From an uncultured Eubacteriales bacterium (GTDB lineage: Bacteria; Bacillota; Clostridia; Lachnospirales; Lachnospiraceae): a stretch of DNA of 15,644 bases. Under the pieces are notes generated by a model, which did no database searches, was not told the origin of the DNA, and saw nothing but the letters and a program-made list of their open reading frames with translations. The position numbers and the translations under genes were made by a program. The stretch lies in assembly GCA_900313775.1 (NCBI GenBank), contig OMSP01000170.1:1-15644 (forward strand), in the 5' to 3' direction. Shown piece after piece: positions 1 to 5,856 of this stretch. How positions within the stretch are numbered: the first letter of the stretch is position 1; each line of letters opens with the position of its first letter.

Positions 1-72
1 AGAGGTGAGCCTCTCCTGTGCTGCCTGACCTATCAGCATACTTGTTCTCTTGTACTGTTCTGTATCAGTCAT
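1..72 (-). CDS. tcdA: N-terminus of probable tRNA threonylcarbamoyladenosine dehydratase (partial, runs off left edge)
   Basis: The first 24 codons of a minus-strand gene are visible, beginning at the ATG at 72-70 and leaving the window at base 1. The peptide begins MTDTEQYKRTSMLIGQAAQE. It resembles the start of TcdA (CsdL/YgdL), the ThiF/E1-like enzyme that cyclises t6A37 of ANN-decoding tRNAs to ct6A; the family usually opens with an RT-x-M/L-L-x-G-x-x-A/G-x-x-x-L pattern just before its nucleotide-binding glycine loop. The reading frame is open upstream through tRNA-Gly, but this ATG is the first ATG, GTG or TTG in it, which supports the start. The only Shine-Dalgarno-like bases (AAAGG) lie one base from the ATG, so initiation may be weak or the message nearly leaderless. 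The ThiF core lies outside the window, so the call rests on the N-terminal pattern alone. Confidence 0.5.
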   Translation of the reverse strand, partial: MTDTEQYKRTSMLIGQAAQERLTS

Positions 73-83
73 ACCTTTTATAC

Positions 84-130
84 CAATAAGAACGGCACCC
101 GGTTTTCCGAAACAAATGGAACAGGTGCCG
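84..130 (-). terminator. Possible intrinsic terminator of tRNA-Gly
   Basis: On the minus strand, 9 bases past the tRNA-Gly discriminator, a 7-bp perfect stem CGGCACC/GGTGCCG (124-130 with 93-99) encloses a 24-base loop. That loop can form a second 4-bp TTCC/GGAA helix. TTCTTATT follows. The long loop and interrupted U-tract make it weaker than the other terminators in this window. It would also separate the tRNA from the tcdA start at 72. Confidence 0.45.
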
Positions 131-138
131 CAGTTGAA

Positions 139-209
139 AGCAGATGACGGGAATCGAACCCGCCTCGCCAGCTTGGGAAGCTGGAGTTCTACCGATGAAC
201 TACATCTGC
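139..209 (-). tRNA. tRNA-Gly (anticodon CCC)
   Basis: The reverse complement folds as a full cloverleaf. The acceptor stem GCAGATG/CATCTGC is at 203-209 with 140-146. The D arm contains GTTC...GAAC, the anticodon stem is CCAGC/GCTGG around the loop TTCCCAA, and the T arm contains GGGTTCGATTCCC. The anticodon CCC reads GGG glycine codons. The discriminator at 139 is U on the tRNA, as usual for bacterial tRNA-Gly. The 3' CCA is not encoded and must be added by nucleotidyltransferase. The gene sits 26 bases past the HAD phosphatase stop codon. Confidence 0.95.
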
Positions 210-219
210 AAGTGCCTGT

Positions 220-248
220 ATCATACCATGTCCTGTCATGAATTGCAA
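220..248 (-). promoter_or_regulatory. Sigma-A type promoter of tRNA-Gly
   Basis: On the minus strand, TTGCAA (243-248) and TATGAT (220-225) are separated by exactly 17 bases, and the -10 is preceded by TGG (a partly extended -10). The predicted start would be only a few bases before the mature tRNA 5' end at 209. The -35 overlaps the last codons of the upstream HAD gene. The efp promoter at 3165-3193 uses the same two hexamers and spacing. Confidence 0.65.
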
Positions 249-964
249 TCAGCCAAAATGTCCTTTACCTCACAAAGATCACGCAGGATATAATTGACCG
301 GCTTATCAGAAGGCCTTTTGAGACCGTTCGGATTGTACCAGGCTGTAACGATGCCCTGTCTCAGGCCGCCTTCCATATCGCTGGTCAGAGAATCACCGAT
401 GATCATGACTTCTCTCTTATTTAACGGGGGGATCCTCTCGAAGACATAGTCAAAGAATCCTCCTGCCGGTTTGTCATACCCGGTCATCTCCGAGATGAAT
501 ATACCGTCGAGGAGCTGATCGAATCCCGCCTTCTCCAGTTTATTGAACTGTGATTCAAGTGTTCCGTTAGTGACGGCATACTGCAGTGTTTTCCCCTTCA
601 GGCTCTTTACCAGTTCAAAGCTGTTGTCGTTGTATACGGTCGTATCCCCGAGCGCCAGCTGATAGTAATGGTTGAATTCAGCAGCTTTATCAGTCGGCAG
701 TCCTTCGGCTCTCAAGAAGTTTTCAAACCTCTCGACCAGAAGCGAAGCTTTGTCTGTTTTCTCACTCTCCACTTTCTTCCAGACCGCCTCATTGAATGAT
801 GAATACCGCCCGACCATCGCATCATCACACTCTCCGTAACCGAACGCGGCAAATGCGGAGCGCAGAGCCTCTCTCTCGGCAGCTTTAAAATCTGTCAGCG
901 TACCGTCCACGTCCCAAAGGATGCATCGTATCGGCAGTTTTTCAGTATCGTTAAGTCTCTTCAT
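236..964 (-). CDS. HAD-superfamily phosphatase, YjjG/YfnB type (probable nucleotide 5'-phosphatase)
   Basis: This 242-residue HAD hydrolase has all four motifs: DVDGT (residues 18-22, nucleophile D18 and acid D20), TNGT (132-135), K165 in the DKP context, and GDSLTSD (190-196). The helical cap between motifs I and II, the NGT form of motif II and the C-terminal W-x-N-P stretch fit the YjjG/YfnB subfamily. Characterised members dephosphorylate nucleoside monophosphates and non-canonical pyrimidine nucleotides; the substrate here is inferred. I start it at the ATG at 964, with AGAGAGAA 5 to 12 bases upstream, rather than at the TTG 21 bases earlier, which has no Shine-Dalgarno. It follows the tRNA-Arg terminator, and no clear promoter of its own is visible, so expression may rely on read-through from the tRNA. 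Confidence 0.88.
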   Translation of the reverse strand: MKRLNDTEKLPIRCILWDVDGTLTDFKAAEREALRSAFAAFGYGECDDAMVGRYSSFNEAVWKKVESEKTDKASLLVERFENFLRAEGLPTDKAAEFNHYYQLALGDTTVYNDNSFELVKSLKGKTLQYAVTNGTLESQFNKLEKAGFDQLLDGIFISEMTGYDKPAGGFFDYVFERIPPLNKREVMIIGDSLTSDMEGGLRQGIVTAWYNPNGLKRPSDKPVNYILRDLCEVKDILADCNS

Positions 965-988
965 CGGGTATTCTCTCTGCTGCAAATT

Positions 989-1023
989 AAAAACGGGTTG
1001 TCACATCGATCATGCGGCAACCC
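989..1023 (-). terminator. Intrinsic terminator of tRNA-Arg
   Basis: Starting 8 bases after the tRNA-Arg discriminator, the minus strand forms GGGTTG/CAACCC (1018-1023 with 995-1000). A single C/A mismatch and an inner CGCAT/ATGTG helix with one G-U pair close a GATCG loop. GTTTTTAATTT follows, with the U-run at 989-993. Stem, loop and U-tract all fit a factor-independent terminator. It lies directly upstream of the HAD phosphatase gene. Confidence 0.88.
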
Positions 1024-1030
1024 AGCTTCG

Positions 1031-1102
1031 CACACCTAGGCGGATTCGAACCGCCGCTCCCGCCTCCGGAGGGCGGTGCTCTATCCCCTGAGCTATAGGT
1101 GT
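1031..1102 (-). tRNA. tRNA-Arg (anticodon CCG)
   Basis: The reverse complement folds into a complete cloverleaf. The acceptor stem ACACCTA/TAGGTGT is at 1096-1102 with 1032-1038. The D arm is GCTC-AGGGGATA-GAGC, the anticodon stem CCGCC/GGCGG surrounds the loop CTCCGGA, and the T arm is GGCGG-TTCGAAT-CCGCC. The anticodon CCG decodes CGG arginine codons. The discriminator is G and the 3' CCA is not encoded. It has its own promoter and terminator, so it looks like an independent transcription unit. Confidence 0.95.
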
Positions 1103-1113
1103 CCACGGCGGGT

Positions 1114-1142
1114 ATATTACCATAAACAGGCACAAAAGTAAA
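1114..1142 (-). promoter_or_regulatory. Probable promoter of tRNA-Arg
   Basis: On the minus strand TTTACT (1137-1142) and TAATAT (1114-1119) are 17 bases apart, each matching 4 of 6 consensus bases, with TGG before the -10. The start site would fall around 1107, a few bases before the mature tRNA. An A/T-rich inverted repeat (1144-1167) lies directly upstream of the -35 and could act as an UP-like element. Confidence 0.55.
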
Positions 1143-1143
1143 G

Positions 1144-1185
1144 GCGATAAAAAACAGAATTTATCGCATATTCAAACAGCTGTTT
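1144..1185. repeat. Inverted repeats between the tRNA-Arg promoter and the divergent DUF5688 gene
   Basis: An 8-bp perfect inverted repeat GCGATAAA/TTTATCGC (1144-1151 with 1160-1167, 8-base spacer) is followed 6 bases later by a perfect 12-base palindrome AAACAGCTGTTT (1174-1185). Parts recur closer to the DUF5688 start: TTTATCG at 1218-1224, and TCGCATA at both 1164-1170 and 1201-1207. I found no convincing -35/-10 pair for the plus-strand gene here. The arrangement resembles an operator region, but that is inference. Confidence 0.4.
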
Positions 1186-1238
1186 AACGTGTACGCTTAC
1201 TCGCATAACAACTGTGGTTTATCGAAAGGAGTATGAAT

Positions 1239-1937
1239 ATGTATACAAAAAACAACGATCTTAAGATAGACCTTAAAGACTACGACGCCGTGCGTCCTTA
1301 TCTCGCTCTGCGCCTGGCCAACAGCATCATTCACCGTGAGATCGTCTCCTCCTGTCCGAGCGGTGATTTCCTCGATCTGTCCACTTTGGCCTGTCTCCAT
1401 CTTGATAATGGTCTCTGGAAAGAGGACGAGTATCATACCTTCATTATAAATTGGGATATGTTCAATAACTGGGGTGTTTCACGAGAACAGCTGTTGCTTG
1501 ATGCCGGTACGAATGCTCCGTTTATTCTGCCTCCCTCGCTGCAGACTCTCGAAGATACTTTGGCCTGTGCCGGCATTTCACCTGACGGCTATTCTCCCTT
1601 GGAGCCGGCTGACTGCGTATCGAGCGGTCTCTATGTCCTGACAAACAGGCGCGGTATCTACGGAGCTTCAGCGATCCTTTACCCGGGTCTGCTGGAGGAG
1701 ATCTATCAGCATCTGGGAGCCTTCTATGTACTGCCCTGCAGCATCCATGAGGTCATCATAGCGCCGGACAACGAAGCGCTGACACCCTCCGGCCTTGCAG
1801 AGATCGTATTCCATGTCAATCGCGATGTACTGGATATGGATGATTATCTCTCAGACAGTGTATATTACTGCGGAGAGAACGGTCTGTGCGTGCAGCATCA
1901 GGGGGTGTCCTGTGACAGCGGGGTCTCCAGCGCCTGA
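1239..1937 (+). CDS. DUF5688 family protein, function unknown
   Basis: This 232-residue protein has no signal peptide or membrane segment. Family-like stretches are FLDL (44-47), LYVLTNRRGIYGASAILYPG (121-140), YVLPCSIHEVII (153-164) and VNRDVLD...LSDSVY (183-199). These match my memory of DUF5688, a family frequent in gut Clostridia with no known activity. Typical members carry roughly 80 more residues at the N-terminus; here that part is missing, and the frame begins at the conserved 'V-x-x-x-L-A/V-N' helix. The start is the ATG at 1239, because AAAGGAG at 1225-1231 is 7 bases away; the in-frame ATG at 1233 is only 1 base from it. It is the only convincing plus-strand protein gene in the window. 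It converges on aroK, overlapping its coding end by 40 bases (1898-1937), with no room for a terminator between them. Confidence 0.8.
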   Translation: MYTKNNDLKIDLKDYDAVRPYLALRLANSIIHREIVSSCPSGDFLDLSTLACLHLDNGLWKEDEYHTFIINWDMFNNWGVSREQLLLDAGTNAPFILPPSLQTLEDTLACAGISPDGYSPLEPADCVSSGLYVLTNRRGIYGASAILYPGLLEEIYQHLGAFYVLPCSIHEVIIAPDNEALTPSGLAEIVFHVNRDVLDMDDYLSDSVYYCGENGLCVQHQGVSCDSGVSSA

Positions 1938-2461
1938 CAGATCAAATCCGCGGTCTGCGCAGCAGACTTCCCTTCGGAAGAGACTTCGATGTCAGCTGTC
2001 TCCCGGTAGAGCGGCTCTCGCACGGCAGCCAATGTCTCCAGTCTTTCCGGAAGAGGTTTGTCACTTATCAGCAACGGACGCTCCGGGGCGTTCGCAGACA
2101 CTCTCTGATATATACTCTGTATCGAAGCGGTAAGGCGGACAGACATACCGTTTGCACGCATCATCTTTCGGTTTTCTTCGCGCAGGACAACGCCTCCTCC
2201 GCAGGCGAGAACAGAATATTTATGCTCATTGTCTTCTGCGGTCCCGGAATGGAGATCAATCCAATCAGTCAGCATCTTTGTCTCGGCGTCCCGAAATGCC
2301 TCCTCGCCATGACTGTCTATATAATCAGCAATAGTCGTTCCCGTCGATCGCTCTATCAGTTCGTCCAGATCATCGCAGGTATAACCCTGTCTCTTCGCCA
2401 AAACCCGTCCGACAGCTGATTTGCCGGTCCCCATAAACCCGATTAGAAACAGCTTTTTCAT
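1898..2461 (-). CDS. aroK: Shikimate kinase
   Basis: Shikimate kinase phosphorylates the 3-hydroxyl of shikimate with ATP in the cytoplasm, the fifth step of chorismate synthesis. The 187-residue protein has the Walker A loop GFMGTGKS (8-15), the DLD shikimate-binding motif (31-33), R57 in the GEEAFR context, the GGG loop (88-90), lid arginine R118 in ERPL, and R138 in VREPLYRE. All expected substrate-contact residues are present and the length is normal. The ATG at 2461 has AAGGAG 5 bases upstream; an open frame extends further but has no better start. It follows the efp terminator and has no clear promoter of its own. The C-terminal 13 codons and stop lie opposite the end of the convergent DUF5688 gene. 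No other aromatic pathway gene is nearby. Confidence 0.95.
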   Translation of the reverse strand: MKKLFLIGFMGTGKSAVGRVLAKRQGYTCDDLDELIERSTGTTIADYIDSHGEEAFRDAETKMLTDWIDLHSGTAEDNEHKYSVLACGGGVVLREENRKMMRANGMSVRLTASIQSIYQRVSANAPERPLLISDKPLPERLETLAAVREPLYRETADIEVSSEGKSAAQTADLICQALETPLSQDTP

Positions 2462-2517
2462 CGCATCTCCTTCATAATTGGGATCAACATCATCGTTCTG
2501 ATGATATATGATCACAT

Positions 2518-2548
2518 AAAAACAGGGCCACCGCATTGCGATGGCCCC
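2518..2548 (-). terminator. Strong intrinsic terminator after efp
   Basis: Starting 16 bases past the efp stop codon, the minus strand forms an 11-bp helix GGGGCCATCGC/GCGGTGGCCCT (2538-2548 with 2524-2534) with two G-U pairs and an AAT loop. GTTTTTA follows, with the U-run at 2518-2522. This is the best intrinsic terminator in the window and separates efp from aroK. Confidence 0.9.
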
Positions 2549-2564
2549 GACACATTTACACTGA

Positions 2565-3122
2565 TCATACCCTCGAAAGGTATTCGCCTGTCCTGGTATC
2601 GATCTTGAGGACATCACCCTCGTTCACGAACAGCGGAACCTGAACCGTAGCACCTGTCTCAACGGTAGCAGGCTTGGTAGCTCCCTGGGCAGTGTCACCC
2701 TTAAATCCGGGCTCTGTCTCCGTCACAGCCAGCTCCACAAACAGCGGAGGTTCAACAGTGAAGGGATCACCCTGATAGGAACATACCTTGACCATCTCAT
2801 TTTCCTTTACGAACTCAAGAGCATCACCGATCGTATCCTGGCTGATCTCGATCTGCTCATAGCTCTCCATATCCATGAAATAGTACAGGCTTCCGTCATT
2901 GTAGAGATACTGCATCTCTTTACGCTCAATACGAGCCTGCGGGAATTTCTCTGTCGGACGGAATGTCTTCTCAACAACGCTTCCTCCCATCACATCACGA
3001 AGTTTGGTGCGTACGAATGCGGCGCCCTTACCTGGCTTGACATGCTGGAATTCAATGATCTGATATACAGTCCCGTCGATCTCGACTGTCATTCCGTTGC
3101 GAAAATCACCTGCTGAAATCAT
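2565..3122 (-). CDS. efp: Elongation factor P
   Basis: EF-P binds between the ribosomal P and E sites and rescues stalling at polyproline stretches. The 185-residue protein has the KOW-like domain I (about 1-63) with the exposed loop PGKG (30-33), where K32 is the residue modified in many bacteria. Two OB domains follow, with the family pattern in T-x-x-G-D-T at about 138-144 and the C-terminal G-x-x-L-K-I-D-T-R-x-G-x-Y-x-x-R-V. No modification enzyme gene (EpmA/EpmB or YmfI type) is in the window. The ATG at 3122 is preceded by AAGGAGG with ideal spacing. It has its own promoter in the gap after alaS and a strong terminator, so it can be a single-gene unit while also receiving read-through from alaS. 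Confidence 0.97.
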   Translation of the reverse strand: MISAGDFRNGMTVEIDGTVYQIIEFQHVKPGKGAAFVRTKLRDVMGGSVVEKTFRPTEKFPQARIERKEMQYLYNDGSLYYFMDMESYEQIEISQDTIGDALEFVKENEMVKVCSYQGDPFTVEPPLFVELAVTETEPGFKGDTAQGATKPATVETGATVQVPLFVNEGDVLKIDTRTGEYLSRV

Positions 3123-3164
3123 GTTGTCCTCCTTGGTGTTGCAGTCTTTGAATTACTTTCGTTT

Positions 3165-3193
3165 ATCATACCTTAATCGCGCTCTATTTGCAA
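3165..3193 (-). promoter_or_regulatory. Sigma-A type promoter of efp
   Basis: On the minus strand TTGCAA (3188-3193) and TATGAT (3165-3170) are 17 bases apart, with GG before the -10. The -35 overlaps the last codons and stop of alaS. The leader to the efp ATG would be about 35 bases. No terminator hairpin is visible between alaS and efp, so both this promoter and operon read-through may feed efp. Confidence 0.7.
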
Positions 3194-5856
3194 GAAGCAA
3201 GCAGTTCCCTGATCCTGTCAAATGCCTTCGGAATGCCGGCAGGATCTTTGCCGCCGGCCTGGGCCATCGTCGGCCTTCCGCCACCGCCTCCGCCGATCAG
3301 CGGAGCCGCCTCTTTGATCAGGTTGCCGGCATGCACGCCGCCTTTTGCTGCACCGTCTGTCGCTGTCACAAGCAGTGTGACTTTGCCTCCGTTTACGGAT
3401 GCGAGCACAGCCACTCCGTCTCCCATCTTGTCTTTATAAGAATCACCAAGATCGCGAAGCTGATCGGTACCGACATCTTCCATTGACAGAAAAATTGCTT
3501 TCAGTGCGCCGATCTCTTCGATCTCGGCCGCTGATTCTCCGGCCGCTGCCTGCGCCAGTTTTGCCGAGAGTGAATCGACCTCTTTCTGAAGCCGGCGGTT
3601 CTCGTCTGCAACAGCGTGAGCGCGCTCGGTCACTGTATCACGGCTTCCTTTCAGTGTCTGTGCTATCTCTTCGAGCTTCTTTTCAGCCTCTTCATAGTAG
3701 TCGAACAGTCCTACAGAAGTCAGCGCCTCAATACGCCTTGTGCCTGCCGCTATACCGGACTCCGATATGATCTTGAAAGCGCCGATATCTCCGGTCATGG
3801 GAACATGCAGACCGCCGCAGAATTCTACCGAGAAATTCCCCATGGACACTACCCGGACGATATCACCGTATTTCTCCCCGAACAATGCCTGCGCTCCTGT
3901 CTTTCTTGCCTCTTCTATAGGCATGTTACGGGCGAATACCGGGACATTGAGACGGATCTGTTCGTTGACCAGCTTCTCTGTCTCTTTGATCTCCTCTGAT
4001 GTCATCGGAGCAAAATGCGAGAAGTCAAACCGCAGCCTGTCTCTGTTGACGCTTGAACCCTTCTGCTCTACGTGATCGCCGAGCACTTCTTTTAATGCCT
4101 CGTGCAGCAGATGGGTCGCGCTGTGGTTGCGGGAGGACAGCTGCCTGTTACCGGCATCGACTTTCAGATCTGCCTGCTGATTGACACTGATAAATCCTTC
4201 CTTCACATAGCCGATATGGCCGATCTTCGTGCCGAGGATATGCTGGACATCCTCCACGACAAAGACGCCTGTCTCTGTTTTTATCGTTCCGATGTCGGCT
4301 TCCTGACCGCCCATCTCCGCGTAAAACGGGGTGATGTCGGTAAAGACAGTGCCGCGGCATCCCTCAATGATACCGTCCAGTACTTTCGCCGGGTTCTCTT
4401 CACTCTCTTCTCCCGGATTCTCACAGCCCGTGACGGCCGCTATATCTGAGCTCGCTTCCAGCTGATCGTAACCGACAAACATAGATCCCAACGCTGCAGG
4501 AAGCTTCTCATAGACAGTGGCTTCCGCTCCCATATAATTACTCTCTTTACGCGCGTCATGTGCACGCTGCTGCTGTTCTTTCATACAGACAGCAAATCCT
4601 TCTTCGTCTACGGCGATTCCCTTTTCCGCAAGGATCTCCTTGGTCAGATCCAGCGGAAAACCGAAGGTATCATAGAGACGGAAGGCGTCCTCACCGGCCA
4701 GTTCATTTTTGTTCTCTTCTGCCAATTGTTTTTCCAGCTTCTCAAGGATCGCCAGACCCTGATCGACCGTCTTGTCAAACGCAGCCTCCTCCTGACTGAG
4801 TGTGGAGACGATAAAAGCCTTCTTCTCCTGAAGGTTCGGATAAGCGTCGCAGGACCCCCCGATCACTGTCTCGGCTAGAGGTACCAGAAAAGCGCCTTCG
4901 ATACCCAGGAGTCTCCCGTGGCGGCATGCGCGGCGCAGAAGTCTGCGAAGCACATAGCCCCGCCCCTCGTTAGAGGGAGCAATGCCGTCTGAGAGCATAA
5001 AGGTCACCGCGCGCACATGGTCAGTGATCACTCGGATAGATACATCATCTTTTTCGTCTTCCAGATAGCTCTTACCGGCGATCTCGCAGACATGATCGCG
5101 GAGCGCCTTGATATTGTCAATATCAAAGATCGATTCGACATCCTGTACTACCATGGCCAGACGCTCCAGGCCCATACCGGTATCGATATTCTTGTTCTCA
5201 AGAGGCGTGTAATTGCCCTTACCGTCACCGTCGAATTGCGTAAAGACGTTGTTCCAGACTTCACAGTAGCGGTCACAGTCGCATCCGACCGTACAGTCAG
5301 GTTTGCCGCATCCGTACTTTTCGCCGCGGTCGTAGTAGACCTCGGAACAGGGACCGCAGGGGCCGCTTCCGTGCTCCCAGAAATTGTCCTCCTTGCCAAA
5401 ACGGAAGATCCTCTCCTCCGGTATGCCGATATCTTTGTTCCAGATCTCGAAAGCCTCATCGTCATCGAGATAGATCGACGGATACAGACGATCCGCATCC
5501 AGACCCACCGTCTCGGTCAAAAACTCCCAGCACCATGCGATCGCTTCTTTCTTGAAATAATCTCCGAAGGAGAAATTGCCGAGCATCTCGAAAAAGGTGG
5601 CATGACGGTTCGTAAGACCCACATTGTCAATATCTCCGGTGCGCACACATTTCTGGCATGTCGCCATACGCGGTTTGGGCGGGGTCTCGATCCCCGTAAA
5701 ATACGGCTTCAGCGGAGCCATACCGGCATTGATCAACAACAGACTGTCGTCATTTTCCGGTACGAGGGAATAAGAGGCGTGCACATAGTGATCCCTCTCC
5801 TCAAAAAACTTCAAAAACATGCTCCGAAGCTCGTTGACTGTGTAACGTCTACTCAT
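3184..5856 (-). CDS. alaS: Alanyl-tRNA synthetase
   Basis: This 890-residue class II synthetase charges tRNA-Ala and clears mischarged Ser/Gly-tRNA. The aminoacylation domain (about 1-240) carries NAGMAPLKPYF, the motif 2 region RMATCQKCVRTGDIDNVG and motif 3 DTGMGLERL (225-233). A cysteine-rich insert (C167, C170, C183, C188, C192, C194, C198), of a kind I recall in clostridial AlaRS, may bind metal. The editing domain has HSATH (578-582) and C680-GGLH684, the expected zinc-type ligands; the usual CGGTH reads CGGLH here. The C-Ala/DHHA1 end has a run of six glycines before RPTMAQAGGK. The ATG at 5856 has AAAGGAG 6 bases upstream, inside the last codons of recN, and the two genes overlap by 8 bases (ATGAGTAG), implying translational coupling. 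Thirty more upstream bases are open but are recN coding sequence. Confidence 0.97.
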   Translation of the reverse strand: MSRRYTVNELRSMFLKFFEERDHYVHASYSLVPENDDSLLLINAGMAPLKPYFTGIETPPKPRMATCQKCVRTGDIDNVGLTNRHATFFEMLGNFSFGDYFKKEAIAWCWEFLTETVGLDADRLYPSIYLDDDEAFEIWNKDIGIPEERIFRFGKEDNFWEHGSGPCGPCSEVYYDRGEKYGCGKPDCTVGCDCDRYCEVWNNVFTQFDGDGKGNYTPLENKNIDTGMGLERLAMVVQDVESIFDIDNIKALRDHVCEIAGKSYLEDEKDDVSIRVITDHVRAVTFMLSDGIAPSNEGRGYVLRRLLRRACRHGRLLGIEGAFLVPLAETVIGGSCDAYPNLQEKKAFIVSTLSQEEAAFDKTVDQGLAILEKLEKQLAEENKNELAGEDAFRLYDTFGFPLDLTKEILAEKGIAVDEEGFAVCMKEQQQRAHDARKESNYMGAEATVYEKLPAALGSMFVGYDQLEASSDIAAVTGCENPGEESEENPAKVLDGIIEGCRGTVFTDITPFYAEMGGQEADIGTIKTETGVFVVEDVQHILGTKIGHIGYVKEGFISVNQQADLKVDAGNRQLSSRNHSATHLLHEALKEVLGDHVEQKGSSVNRDRLRFDFSHFAPMTSEEIKETEKLVNEQIRLNVPVFARNMPIEEARKTGAQALFGEKYGDIVRVVSMGNFSVEFCGGLHVPMTGDIGAFKIISESGIAAGTRRIEALTSVGLFDYYEEAEKKLEEIAQTLKGSRDTVTERAHAVADENRRLQKEVDSLSAKLAQAAAGESAAEIEEIGALKAIFLSMEDVGTDQLRDLGDSYKDKMGDGVAVLASVNGGKVTLLVTATDGAAKGGVHAGNLIKEAAPLIGGGGGGRPTMAQAGGKDPAGIPKAFDRIRELLASCK

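Noticed and set aside
50..241. Plus-strand open frame of 63 codons
   Set aside because: It runs antisense through the tRNA-Gly gene and the probable tcdA start and has no family-like sequence.
1953..1980. Two small plus-strand hairpins (GTCTGC/GCAGAC and CTTCC/GGAAG) just after the DUF5688 stop, as a possible terminator
   Set aside because: No U-run follows and the bases are aroK codons; too weak to call a terminator.
2489..2514. Small hairpin ATCATC/GATGAT and an overlapping imperfect palindrome around ATATAT in the aroK leader
   Set aside because: Six base pairs or a 14-of-16 palindrome in A/T-rich DNA is expected by chance; no -35/-10 pair for aroK could be built with it.
2564..2569. TATGAT at the efp stop codon as a possible aroK promoter
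   Set aside because: No -35-like hexamer lies 16 to 18 bases upstream, and the strong efp terminator follows immediately.
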